A DNA stretch of 64,000 nucleotides from Varroa destructor (taxonomy: Eukaryota; Arthropoda; Arachnida; Mesostigmata; Varroidae). Positions 49,561 to 63,200 of the stretch are shown one piece after another. The position numbers were made by a program, and so were the translations under genes. The notes under the pieces were generated by a model that was not told the origin of the DNA, did no database searches, and was given only the letters and a program-made list of their open reading frames with translations. The DNA lies in the NCBI RefSeq assembly GCF_002443255.2, contig NW_019211455.1:33569778-33633777 (forward strand), read 5' to 3'. The number at the start of each line of letters is the position of its first letter. Positions within the stretch are counted from its first letter, which is position 1.

Positions 49561-52500
49561 CGACTCTATAGATGTTAAGAAGAGAAAATTATGCTAACAT
49601 GTCGGGTTCGAGTGTACAACTGGGGATCTCTAACTCTCTTCGTCGTGGACATAGCTTGGTTATTGCGGTGGGAAACCCGATCGAGCTGACCCAGCCCGTT
49701 GATCCCGTAGCACACGCGATCCTTTTCCTACCGATCTGTAGTACTAATAACAAATTGTTTAGGTTCGCTCGAGGCGTAAAAGAGGAACCGGGAATTAGCG
49801 GCGGGTAGTAGTTATAGTAGAACCAAGTTCAACCGTCGACCCACATTGCATAGCTCTTGCGCCATTTATTACTTGAAACCTCTTTGAAAGAAATCACTTG
49901 AATGGCTTTTTATGGAGCGACTAACAACTTTACGTCATAGTTAAGCTGTTTAGTAATTTGCTATAGTAACACAATAATTATTTAACGAACCGAAATAGTC
50001 GAATGGCAATTTTTCGAAATTGATCTAAGACCGCCACCCGCCTGAGGTATATGATTTAATTTTTGTATTTAGCTATTTTCCCCATATTTTACATTTTTTT
50101 TTTTGCTTGTCGTTATGTTCTCGTTATAACTGCTTCCATATTTCAGTTGTTGACGGAAGCAAGTGTTAGAACAATAGAACAAGGATCTTTGTTTTATTAG
50201 TGTTAGTAGGCAAATGACAACGGTAAATTGTGCGTCCATGATCAAAAGGGAACTTATTAAACGAGGCAACCACAGACCAAAACATGGCAGTAGGCTAGCC
50301 GCAGCAAAAAAAAAGTAGGAGCAGCAGTAGCAGCTCAGTTCTTCGACGATAAAAGTTAGGTCTAACTGATCGCTACCATACATAACGTATTAGGCAATCT
50401 TTAAGAGGAGACAGTTCCGTCAGGTTGGAATCATCATATTGGAAAATGAAAAGATGTCCCATTTTTTCTATTGCCGTTACATTTTATGGTAAAGAGATCG
50501 TTTCAAGCGTGACACCATTACAAATCTCTAAACAAACTCTATACTTTGAAGTAGTATTGAACGCGGTCCTTATCTATACACTTGTATACAAGGCATTTCA
50601 TGTACATAATATGATATTTGTCATTATATAAACTTATCTAGCTATAACAAAATTCATCTACGCCGACCAATGAGAGCAGACATCGAATCAATATCAAAGC
50701 AGCTATGTATCCTCTCACAAGAAGCGAAATCCCCGCGGGACTATTGCTACCGTATATGACACGGTAAGCTGTACGGCGGGCTGATATTGACTATGTTCGT
50801 ATGTCTTAAATGTCGCTGAAATTCAATCAAGATGGAGTGTTCGAGCCCGTTATAATCATAGAGAAGCTGCTACAGTTATGGTAAGTAATCGATAGAACAA
50901 GATCAGACCACGGCAATTCAAATGCACAGAAAACTTTAAAAAGAATGGATGAAAATGCTCATCAATTTTCTCATACGTACTATCGCATCGTATGGATCGC
51001 TGCGTAGTTAGGACTATTCCTATTTACATTAGTGTACGATCATTTTTTACCGGCCCAACTGGGTTGTCTCCGCTCGGCAGGCCCACTGGCTACGTGACAC
51101 TGTGCTGAGCTGTTCGCGTAGCTGGCTTGGCCAATCTGCGTCGGGCAATTCTTTATCTTCAATACGAACGTTACTTTCAGAATATTAGCTAATAGTATGA
51201 ATGTAATTAATTATATAATGACAACGTTCAAATAGTTGTCAAATGAGATTTTTTTTTTTATGCATTTATGAAACGTGGGAAAATTTAGCTTATTTTTTTT
51301 TTTGCTAAAAGGATATATTCTATTCCCTATAGGCAGTGTGTCACATCAGGCGGACAATCTACAAGTAATGCTCTGCTTCGGCCCAAACGAGCCCTTGTAT
51401 AGGAAGCCTTTTATGTAGCTTGCTTGTGCAGTATTATCTAAGGCATAGGGACGTAATGTCACAGAGTTGATTCCATTGGCTTGCCGTAGGGCTTGTGAAG
51501 TCAGAAGCTATTACTAACTGTCGCTTTGCTCAAACAAAAAGCAATGAAATTGTAAAATGACTGACGATGAAGCCGGCGTTGTTCATTCATCTCGCCCCGA
51601 CGAACTAACAACGGGTAGAAATAGCCATGTTATTATATCATCTAGTTCGTCATAGCAGCTCGTACGGTGAAGTGGCAGAAACGGCAAACAATGCTGAGTG
51701 AGACGTTGCACTGACAACTTCGGCAATTGTTTGAATAAAGGAATTTTGATTTCGGCGTCTTGAATATGTTTAGGGATTTTTGCTACTGCATGCGTCTTTT
51801 TGCGACATTGCCTAAACAGATTAACTCTGATTTTATTGATCATTCAGGTACGTTCAGCCATGTTCTCACCATCATTCTTCATCATACACTTCGTACCAAG
51901 ATAAAAATCTAGACCAGTATATCATTCAAATACACGCCTTTCATATAACTGCATTTGAAGTAATACCGATTTCTCTCTTCAGCTCCTTTACTAGATCCAT
52001 AATTCATTTGAACACGCTTTGGCTCCAGCGACTAATCACTCATGTTGTGTAACGTTTCATTTAGCCTTACGTTTAACACTATCAAATAAAGATAAGCGTT
52101 TTTCTATCTGAAAATAGTTTATTATTTTATTTCTCTTACTCTTTGGCTGTATCAAATAGTCGCTATGACGGGAAATGCCAACCTTCAACGACCGTTTTTC
52201 ATACGTGCGATAATGAACCGAGAGCTAGTATTGTCCTGGCATCCAACGCCTAACTAGAGTAACAGACACGACAAAAATCACCGTTCGCCGTCAATCAGAT
52301 TTAGCCAGTACGCCCTATTTTGCTTTCTTGATTTAGTCCAGTTCGACGCCTGTGAACGTCCTTCTTCCTGACGAAAAACCTCCCTTGGAGTGAAGCATTT
52401 CTTATAATAGAAAACTCAATCTTACGTAATTAACACAAATGAGCTAGTAGAGAGACTGGATAATCTTACCATAGTAAGGCAACTAACTACAGGTCGTTGG

Positions 52501-55500
52501 CTAAGAGCTATACACACGTTAGAAGAGGCGTGCCAATAATATATTTCAAGCAAAGCTTTTCCGTTGTTATTATTATTATACATAAGAACAAGCTATAGAG
52601 CAAATAAATGGTATCTGTGTCGGTGCCAGTGCACCGTCCGAAGTGGGGAACTAGTTCAATTTAAGATAGACGGACAAACTCGGGACTTGGAGAAGCGTGT
52701 GCCTACGGCTGATCGCATGAGCGTCTATGTGACGTTGTTTATATAATTCTGCGAAGTCCAGTTTAATATTAATTATAATCCGCTGCGGTAAGCCAGGCGT
52801 AGTTTGAGTTCGGATCTTTTCTTCTATTCGACTGGTTTGCATGGAATACACCACTTCATGTGGAAGAATACTGCGCAAGGGTCTAAAGGGTTGATGAAGA
52901 CCTATACGTGCTCATTCAGGAATAACCATTTTTGCGGGACCGCGTCAAGCTTGCTGTTAGAGTTTAAGGCATTCCAAGCAGATATTAGAAAATCGCGCCT
53001 GTGTGACAAATTCGTCGACTGTCTGACGATCGTCGCTGCGTGACTTCACGGCACTTCCATAGCTCGCACACGACTACACCGAGATACAGCTGAAGCGAAA
53101 CAGTTACGAAAGTCAACCAGCGCGCGTTGTAGGTTAACCGTCTGTGCTTGCTGTGGTGTGCCGGCCTGCTTCTAAGCTAAGGATTCCAGCGCTAACAGCA
53201 GCCAGATCCGGGGCATTCATGTGGAATAAAAAAAAATCGGTGTCGGTGCCCATTTTTTAGGGGGATGGGGGATGGGGGGTCCTGAAGTGGCCGACTTCAG
53301 TCGAACATAACGGGCAAAACCTCGTCTGATTTAAAACTCACTGTTCTGAGACACGTACTCGTTCGTGGGCCTATAATAAGTTGCGGAGGTTGCCGAAGTA
53401 CAAAGGCTAGCGTCGTGTGTTCACACGTGTGGTCTCAGCAGCCGTTGAGAAAGGTTTCGTTCGGGCACGCTTTCAAGGTAGAACTAGTCCAGGCGGTTCT
53501 AGACGCATACGGACACATACGTGAGCGGTTCGATCGAAACTCCTTATAAATTATAATGCTGTATTACGCAGTAAAGCAATACTGTGTCACATATCGACAA
53601 CCCGACTGTCAACAATGAAATTTTTTTTTGTATTTTTACATGGTTATTTTCAGATCCACAAAGGGAAGCAGAAACAAAACTTGCCAATTACAGACATAAA
53701 GCTAATTTCTTGTGCAGTCATGCTTGTTTTTGTTATGAGATGCCTTGATCAGCTGCGAACCGGGCTAGTACACGATACGCTATTTCAACATCATACCATC
53801 AGTCTATGTTGACAACAGCAGTAATTTGCTATAGGAACTTTGTGTTGTGGAAACGAGTGATCAAGATAAATCTATGGCTGTGGCATCTACGAATGTCTCG
53901 AATGAAGCGGTATCGAGAATTCCACTCAAATTTCAACTCATACACTAAATTTATTCGAGTTTAAGAACAGCCCATTTTGCGTATAAACATGTTTTTATTT
54001 TATATTTTTATTATACTGACTGAAGCATCAGTTTAATTCACAACAGTAATTTTAGTTACAAAAGGGGGTCAAACAGCATTCATTCCAGTAGAATGATAGC
54101 TAGAACTGGGAAACTTTTAGGATCATCACAGCGAATCTTGGAAAATGCAGTACGTGTAACGTTTTACCAAGTGTTGGAAATTTTCCTCTAGTGAGGCCTT
54201 CCACAATGCCACCTGCTTGTCCTTGCCAGGCAAACGACATCTACCCGCGTGCAGTTAAAATATTATCATAGGACCCTTGAGGTTTTTCACATGAGGTCAG
54301 GACTGAAACGGACAAATATACTTCTTCTTAGATAGTTCTTCTTTGCCATAAGGCTTATGTTGCATAATTTCAAAAATCATACACACCTGATATACATGGT
54401 TTGTTTGTTCTAAATGGGACCACTTATTGAGCAGCACCTGGTTTCCATATATCCTTTGTCTAACTGGGTCTCATTCTTTACATGTGAAAAGTAATTCATA
54501 CCCTGATATAAACTCCATGAGCGGTTAGTGTCATGCTCGACGCTCATTGACACCCATTCTTTAAACACATTATGAACTTAAGCTATGGAATGATCAAGTG
54601 AAAATCAGAGTCAATTGTCGGCTAAGGCCGACAGTGTCTGGCGCGCGTTTCCAAGGGATCCGAAGTTGCAAGGAAATCGTTGCAGAACTTAGTTAAGAAT
54701 GAGAAAAGATTCGTTACACGCTTCGATCTCCAATGGATACGATTGAAACATCATACTTGTTGTCCGCTTTGATTTGACATAATAGCCAATATAATAACTG
54801 TTATTATTAATAACTATGATAATAATAAATATTATTATCGGAAAAGACGTTCATTTGCTATGAGTGTGGGTGTCGGTTCCACGAAACCATTTGCCATACA
54901 GCTGTCAGATAGCGATGCGATATTGGCGTCAAAAAGGTGAAACCTAACATCGACAAAGGCGGACGGAACTTTTCGCTGATCGGTTTAACAAGTTAAGTTC
55001 TCCGGGAAACGAAATTTCGACTTCCATATACAATACGTTTTGGTACATAAGACAAATGCGATCTGAGTTGTAAGGCCATTAAATATCGAAACGAATTGGT
55101 AAAATAGCTAACGTACGACAGTCTGGCCCCCTGCTTTATATAATTTTCGAATCGTGACTTCATTTGCGTTTATGATAGGTTAGGTAACGAGGAAATAAAA
55201 TGTACGTTTATCCACCTAAATTATATTTAAAGCATCAATGACGTTCGATCAGACCTTTAGCATGGCAAAACGACTAGGATATCAAAATCGAAGCTTTCTT
55301 CGAAGTTCGTCCAATGTCCTATCAGTTTTTTTTTGCCAAAGACCAAAACATTTTTAACAGTTTTCTTCAACACACGATCAAAAGCTATGATTGCAATAAT
55401 ATTGCATCCAAGTGAAATATAGTAACGTTTCAACCCGGTGCGAAACAATCCTCAAACATTTCTTCTTGGTAAACTGGAATAACAAACAGATGTAGTGGTT

Positions 55501-55580
55501 TGTGCGCTCTGCAATGAATATTTAGTACGAACTCCAATGTATTTGTTTACTGATAGGTGAACTAAACAATGTGTAAAAGC
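49561..55580. other. Gene-poor interval
   Basis: Contains several 60-100 codon open frames on both strands (for example 49572-49808 plus, 50069-50383 minus, 52804-53043 plus), none with recognisable domains or consistent splice borders. The first may be the tail of the neighbouring LINE. A palindromic TTATTA/TAATAA stretch lies near 54800-54840. No RNA gene seen. Confidence 0.4.
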
Positions 55581-55589
55581 GCGCGGGCG

Positions 55590-56563
55590 CGCGTGCTATT
55601 TAAACGAATCCTGGAGTAACCGGGTGAGTGGCACTCGTCTCTGATGTACTGAGAGGTGCCATTAAGCTGGCTTTCAGGGCCTGAGCCCTGTGGAGACATG
55701 CTAGTACACAACCTCTCTCTCGCCTCCCCCCCCCGCCCGCCCGCCCGCCCTGCTGCCAAACACATATCCGGCCCGAGAGCAGACGGACGACGACGAGAGC
55801 CCTTCGGAACTCAGCCGTGGAAGTGCGCTTGCTCTGCTGCGCTCCGCTTTAAGTGATGTAGTATAAGCGGAACCCAGAGGAAGTTCTAGCAGACTGAAGA
55901 CATTCAAAGGTTTTATCGAAGCGTTGACGGTTCAGTTTACTCGCACTAAGTGGAACAGCAACAGAGAGTACGTCTGTCTTAGCCCACAACAAAAGGCTTG
56001 TTACTTTGACTGTATTACGTGTGGTGGCTATAGCGAGATATGACCGCTATATCCGCTGATGACCGACTGATCGGCAACTGAATATTTTCTATGCTGCAGC
56101 TTAGGAGACAGATTCCGAGAAAAAACCTAAGGCTACAGTTTCTGTAGCAGGATCAGTTGTGCTGGTGGTGTGCGTTGCAAACAGACGTACAGAGGGACGG
56201 GGTGGTGAAATGAAGTGAGACGCAGCAGTGGCTGAGCGAGTGGTTGCTGGGTATTTTCAGAGCATGGCCGCGCCGCTGGCCGTGCGTGCGGTATTTGTGT
56301 CCTCGTAAGTGAGGTGTAATGAAAAACTGTCTCAGCCATCTCTGCTGCTTTACCCGGCGTAAACACTCAAACCAACACAGTCTCGGTGTCTCGCCGGACA
56401 ACGAATACTTCCATCTCAACGAAATGGCGGTTGGAAGTAGCGATCGAACGGCGGACGAACTCCACCAGACCCAGCATCATCCTTATCATCGTCATCACAA
56501 TGATCAGCAAGCGCCGTTCAATAATAGCCACCAACATCATCATGGGGGCAGTGGTCATTGGCC

Positions 56564-56605
<42 letters not shown>

Positions 56606-57250
56606 CCACCAACAGGAGTGTAGAAAGAGTCCGTCGTGTGTCAGCTTTTTCAGTGAAGACGAAAAAAATCATTTGGCTTTGGCCGCCCGCAAGGCGAAGG
56701 TATGTGTTGAAACGGGCGTTTGTGCATGTAAATAACAAGAGCAAAAATTCAATATTGTGCAAATACTGTGGCATCTGTTTGGCCAGCGTGATTGCATGAC
56801 GAGCCCTCTTGCTCCGCAGACGATGTACTCAGCCGTGTTGTAGGTCGAGACCATGAAGTGGTTTTACAGCGCATTAACCAGCTCGAACAACTGGCCCTTA
56901 GCCATCTCTGTCTCTTTCCGTTTCCGGTATCGCCTCTTCGCTTTTTCTCTTGAACGGCTCTTCCCGCCACTCCGTCCGACCCCTTTCCTTCACAGTCGTG
57001 GCGTGCGTTAACTAAAGGTAAACTCTCGAACGCAGCTTTTTATATTCCTCGATCGAACGCATTTCACTCAGGTACATACGAGTAAGTAAATGCTAAACTT
57101 ATTTTGTACCTTTACGAATACGACACTTCTCGCCACTGCAAGGGACCTGACGCTGTCGAGAAGGGCTGACAGGCGCCGGCCTTGTCCATTGTTCATCCAA
57201 TCGCACTTGCCAAAAATCGAACCCGTCATATGAAAGAAGACGCAGGAAGG
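55590..57250 (+). promoter_or_regulatory. GC/CpG-rich promoter and 5' UTR region of the ORP gene
   Basis: Marked rise in GC and CpG against an AT-rich background, including a CCCG/CCGC run at about 55725-55750. It ends shortly after the first coding exon of the ORP-like gene (ATG at 56319). Interpreted as promoter plus 5' UTR; no TATA box assigned and no start site can be fixed by eye. Confidence 0.5.
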
Positions 57251-60200
57251 GAACAAGCGCTTACGATCTGCTGTGTATTAAACCTTTCCATTATTAAAAC
57301 GTAACTGTTGAACAGTAACGAGTTGTCGGTGGCGATATTGCCTGAGCATAATTCTTATTGCGGTTTTGATGTGCGCAGGCACAAACCTCGCGAGAGATTG
57401 TTCGTAACTTGAAATGCGGGTACGTATCGTTCGAAGGGGGCTTATTTGGTACATCATTATTTAAATACTGACAGAGCGCTGAGATTACAATTCATCCATG
57501 TCAATTTAGCATATGATCGTAAATGTCACGGTTCAAGTGGATCCGTTTATCAAGATGTTTTTTGACGACTTTCTTAATTACATTGCTCAAGTGTATTCAA
57601 CAACGATTAATTAACGAGGTTTCAATTCGAAGTTTGCACGTGGCGCCATATTATTTTACACAACAAAAGGCCTCCCAGTGGAAGAAGGCGCTCTCTCACA
57701 GAGCTGCCTTTGTTATAGCGGGGTGCGCTGGTACTGTGTCGTGACAGAACACCAGCCTAATAACAGGAAAAATAGTAGCTATTTTCATGTGATGATGGTG
57801 CTTGTTGGATCTCTTAAGAAGTTGTTCTAGCTCTTACCAGGTTTAGTTCATTCAAGACTGATGGCTTAGTCGAAACTTCTCTAGCAGACATAAATAGTCT
57901 CTGAATCTGCTCGGATTTATCAGCAGAAGTGCACTATTAAATCCATGATGATGGATTGTGAATTTCCACACATGTATTCTAGTGAATAAAATACAATATG
58001 AGTTGCTGAAGTGCGCAAAAAGTTTGGCTAACAAGATACGTGCTGAGGTCACCGAGACAAAAGAATGTCTGGTGTAAGTTCGCGTTCTTAAACCATAATA
58101 ATAATAATAATAATAGTAATAATCAAATAGGAGTTAGTTATATATACAAAATGCTCTAAAAAATACACACAGTCTAAATAACTATAACTTCAGTTTTTAT
58201 ATACGTATTATTAGTATTTCTGTTATTATTATACCTGTTATGGTGAATACTGTTGACAACAGTGATTCACATACTTGTTTGTTTGCCGCTGTGGCTCAAC
58301 CTTACTATATTTCGGCTTTTAAGCCTTCTTCACAACAAGAAATCCGTTGGCGCGGTCTAAGGAACGGGCAGAATAGGCTGGGCAAGGTGGTCCCATAGAA
58401 TATATTGCCCGCTGCTTAGTAGACCTATCTAGTTGAAAAACTCCCATCAAGATAATTTTTATATCTCGATGATAATGTATAGGTGGCCCGTCATGTTGGA
58501 AATCGAGTTTGTTTTCTACGGTCCAGATCATCTTCACTGATAGCATATACCGTTTTTGAAATTCAGCTTCTCCATGTACTAACAAGTGCAGCGGAAACTT
58601 AATTTGCTGATTTCAAAGTTACTAATTGCTTGTTTTACGATACATGACGTTGTATACAAAAGGGATGTTCTGTTATATACTCTTTCTTAGTTAGTAAAAC
58701 TCGTTGATTTTCTAGGTCCCCCTTAAACAGTTCCGTCAGTTTCAAGCGGACCTGTTTACATACCTATAATAACACTTTGGAATAAATTTCTGCCAAAAAT
58801 TAATCTTGAGCCTCTTAGAATCTTATATTGACTACACGGTAAAATATTACGATGTTACGACCCAGTGTGTAGATTTTTTTGGGGTACTTTGTATATATAC
58901 GTATGCGTATTTTATGTGTACGTATGTTTACGAAACGATATATTTACGTTGTATCAAGTTTGTTCTTCTTACTTTTGTTTATTGGTTATAGTTACTGCGC
59001 TTTCTTTGCGCCCAGTCTTTGCATCACTCTAAGAAAGATGTTCTGCCTATAACATTCATTGCTATGGTGAATCTATGGTTAAAATCTACAACAACGTGCA
59101 GGTAGACGTTTTAGCGAAATAATCCAGATCCTTCCTTAAAATACGATAGTTGTTAAACACGATACGATAGTGATTAAAAAATTGCTAAACAAATAATTTT
59201 CTGCTTCAAGCTGCACGCGGGAACGCCGCTATAATAGATAGGCTATTATGATTTTTATATCTATCTCTTGTTATTCTCAAACTGTTCGTCTCATATATTT
59301 ATATCTTTTCCCCGTTTTTAGGCTGAAACGCGGGACGGGGCTGCGGTGAGCATATTTAAACACCTTGTCATTATATACACAACCAACTTTATCGGAAATG
59401 AAAATGAGTGTGCGAAGCTAAATCGTTATTTGATGATTTTTTTTTTGTATGTGCGCACAACAGAGACTATTGAGTAATACTAAGCGCTTATGATTGTAGT
59501 AGATTTTGCAATACCTACCTAGGGTCTCATGGCTAGTTCAAACCGTCGTAGATTCGGTTCCTAATATGTCCTATGCATGGTATAATTGCATGTTCCCAAC
59601 CCAATCCGTCGTCCTACAGTAGTCGGCGTCGCATTCTTTATCCAACGATTACTGAAAGATTAACTAAGAACAAGCATATTATGAACCTTCGTGTTGCCTC
59701 GCTTGGCTTCTGTTTGGCTTCCCTGTTTGCTGTGTTGTATTGTTGCTATTTGTTGTGGTGCCGTTGTTGTCCTTGTTGAACAGGCTCTCTCAAATATTCT
59801 TTCGCAGGAGTTGGATTCGAACGACGTAGCTCAAGCGAGGTTAGTACACAAGTTCCGCTTTGTCACAATAGAAACTATAACTAACTAGGAAGCGGTACGA
59901 CCATATATTGGCCTTCATTTGGTCTCTTTGTCCTTTTCGATGAAAGACACCTATAGAGATTAATAATTTGCTTGCATGTAAGAAAGGTACATAAACGTTA
60001 CTCGTCAGGAGGACGATGCGTTCTGCTACCAATAGACTTTGGATTCCTTACGTTCCATTACAAAAGACCAAAACGTTGTCGTACCGTTTCCTAGAGACAG
60101 GATTGTTATATTGCCATTTAATTACAATGCAGACATGTAAAATATTTGTTGAAACCATTTTTAGATATCGAATTCTCGTGATTCCGTAGTGTATCATTTT

Positions 60201-63200
60201 AAATAGAAATTTTACTTAGAAATAGTACTTATGCCCTGGCTGAAAAACTTATATATATATATATATATAAGCTATAAGTTCTTGAGGTTGTCACCTTTGT
60301 CAAGCCAAAATAGTTGTTGACATATCTTTACGCAGAACTTACTGTGCGTAAAAAATAAGAGGTACTTGCAGTTATGATAGCGCTTAATACTTAGGAAGCA
60401 AAAAAAAACCAATAGAGGAAATATTGCATTCGAACAACGTATGTTATATCGTCACTAGTGTCATTAATGTCGCAATAATATGACTCACTGATATATTTTT
60501 TTAATACATAAATATTCTAGTAGCAGGAGAGGAGATGCACTCCTAATATTCGAACTATTCGGTTATTGTACCATTGTATATTAGTACGACAAAATCTCAT
60601 TTGCCTGGGTTTACCTACTGAAAGTAACACTTTATGGTCAAGTGTGTGAAAAACGGTGAAGTGCTTTTTCAGTAGCTTACCAACCCTTTGAATATTTCCT
60701 ACCAATCTTTCAAAAGCAGGGTGTTGGTTTTTCAACGAAAATCACAGTAGAAATGGTCTCGTTCTAAACAGATGAATTACACTTGTGTTAATTCAAGTTG
60801 TTGGATGCACTGTCACTATTATATAATTTCTGTTGGCTGAAGACTTCGCTCGAATTGGTAACCACAATTGGAAATTACCGAGGAAAGAATCTGTCAGTAC
60901 CTAATGGTAAAATCTATCGGAAGTAATCTTGCTCCGAATGGATCTCGTTGGTATTGGTAATAGCATCTCGTTACGTGGCCTTCTCTATTTTTTCTCGATA
61001 CGATTTAATGCAACAAATACTTCACACGTGACTTTTGATCCTTAAGTGGTTTAGTCCGCATTTTCCATGCGTCTGTTGCCCGTGTGCTGCGTTTGACTGA
61101 TATTACATAACATTGAGTCCCATAGCTCTTCATCTGCATAATCCAAAGGTTATTATGTGTACTGGTCGAAAGCAGCCATTGCTTTGGAAACCTTAAGGAA
61201 ATAACCCTTCATCTTTGTTAAAGTCACTTGATCCTAGTTTGTGTATCTCTGTTCCACAGAAAATTCTTATATGTAATTCAAAAAAGGACATGGTCCCAGT
61301 CTTGAACTCATTGCAAAGGGCTGCCCTGTTTCTAGGACACAGTTGTTGTATAGCGTGAAAGCCAACAAAGCACTAAGTGAACGGAAAAAAGAACGGACTA
61401 TTTCTAGTTGGCTTCACCCTAGTAAAGCTATTTATAAAGTTTGTAGTTATGCTTTAGGGCCTTTTGACTCTGTCAAATTCGTCTCAGTATTGTTATCATT
61501 CTAGACTTAGTATTAACTATACAAAAGAAATTATGCGTCTCATAATTATGAGTTCTTACTTTTATGTCTAGCACATATTCCATAAATAACAATTAGTTTG
61601 AATGATCGTACGTAATGATAAACCGATTCAGACACACAAACATGTTTACATTATCATTAAATGATCGCTCAGGACGTTTTTATCATAGCGTCTTTAGCAT
61701 ACTTGTAGATATCCACTCGTTGTCGAATTAAAGTAGACATTAAATTTAACTAAACCTGAAGCATCGCCTATCATAAAAAAATAAGCCAGTTACAAGGTTA
61801 ATATGAATTTCTCATGTAAATTAATTCAGTGCAGAGCTAAACGATTTTGAATTAAGGATTTTACAACTTACTTAGGAATCATACTCGGTGTGTAACTTTG
61901 TACTGCAGTTAAAGAATAATTTATTAACGTCTGGCCTGTACCCATCAGCTTACGCTGGGCCAAACTCTGCCTAGGTTTGTGCCGGCTGTGATAATGCATA
62001 TTTGTGCCGATAAAATTACTATTAATCTAATTGGATCCGGCGGATTTTACAGGGGTATCTACGAAGGACAGTTATACAAGTATACAAATGTTGTAAAGGG
62101 CTACCAGTATCGATTCTTTGTGCTCAATCGAGAGCTGGGCACACTTGAATACTATATGCTCGAGGATATCAAGAAAACACGTCCAAGGGGAGCGATGCAC
62201 CTCGCGGTATGTAGTCCATTCAGCTCCTTTCCGTTCATTTATAATTAACAAATGCACTTCACACTTTCATTCTAAAACAAACACCACGAACGCTGGATTT
62301 GAAGCTGAACGGCGGTTGCCACCGCCAGACAAACGCGGAGTTGAATATGTTTAAATCATTTAGAAACTTTGAAACCGTAGGGCCTTGTCTATATTAGGAA
62401 AAAAGTGTACGTTTGTTACTCCTTGTGACGATTAGACCTTCGAGGCGCTTCACAGAAGTACCATTTTGCATCGCGTGCTTAGTTCGCCATATGTTGCAAG
62501 GAATTCCGACTGAGTTTTCATCTCTGACACTTTTCTGTAAAGAACAGCTCCTATTTTTGGTTCTTCTACAAGACAAGTACCATTATTACAGGCATATTCT
62601 GTTTAATGGTGTTATGATTGTTTTTAGGGCGCCGTAATCTCACCATCGGAGGAAGATGGGCAGATGTTCACTATATCGGCGGCCTGTGGAGAAATCTACA
62701 GACTGAGAGCACAAGACTCGAAAAAGCGCCAACTTTGGGTCAACCGGATGCGCTCGGTAGCTGAGGCACACACCGACTCTATCGGACTTAAACATCCGCC
62801 GCTTCCAGTTGTTGGGGCAGGGGGCGGCATTGGCGTTAAGGATAAGGAAAACAGCAGGCCACAACCTCCCGGAGTACTACCATGTCCTGGCGAGGCATTT
62901 CAGTCACTGCAGCAAAAACTGGCTGAAGCAAACACGGCGTTTAGGGACCTTGCCATTGCAATCGAAACGTTACCAAATGCTATGCAAATCAAACCACACG
63001 ATCAGGTAGGAGCGGGTAATGAAGTCTGAAGCTGGGTGATTCTAGGAAAATGGGCGCTCCCTCTTTGAGATGTTAGCGTTTCTTTTTAAGACAGATCATA
63101 GTTAGATCCTACATATGGATTGTTTTTTAGTAGCGATTAAAATTTCGTAAAACTTACACTACTTTATAGGCAATGATACCGGTAGTACGGCAGATGGCTT

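Noticed and set aside
56367..56774. Leucine-run minus frame and serine-run plus frame over the CAG tract
   Set aside because: Alternative readings of a trinucleotide repeat; the Gln frame is the one that begins with ATG and splices in phase.
59800..59825. tRNA B-box-like GTTCGAATCC on minus
   Set aside because: It lies within the ORP microexon, and no A box or cloverleaf can be formed upstream.
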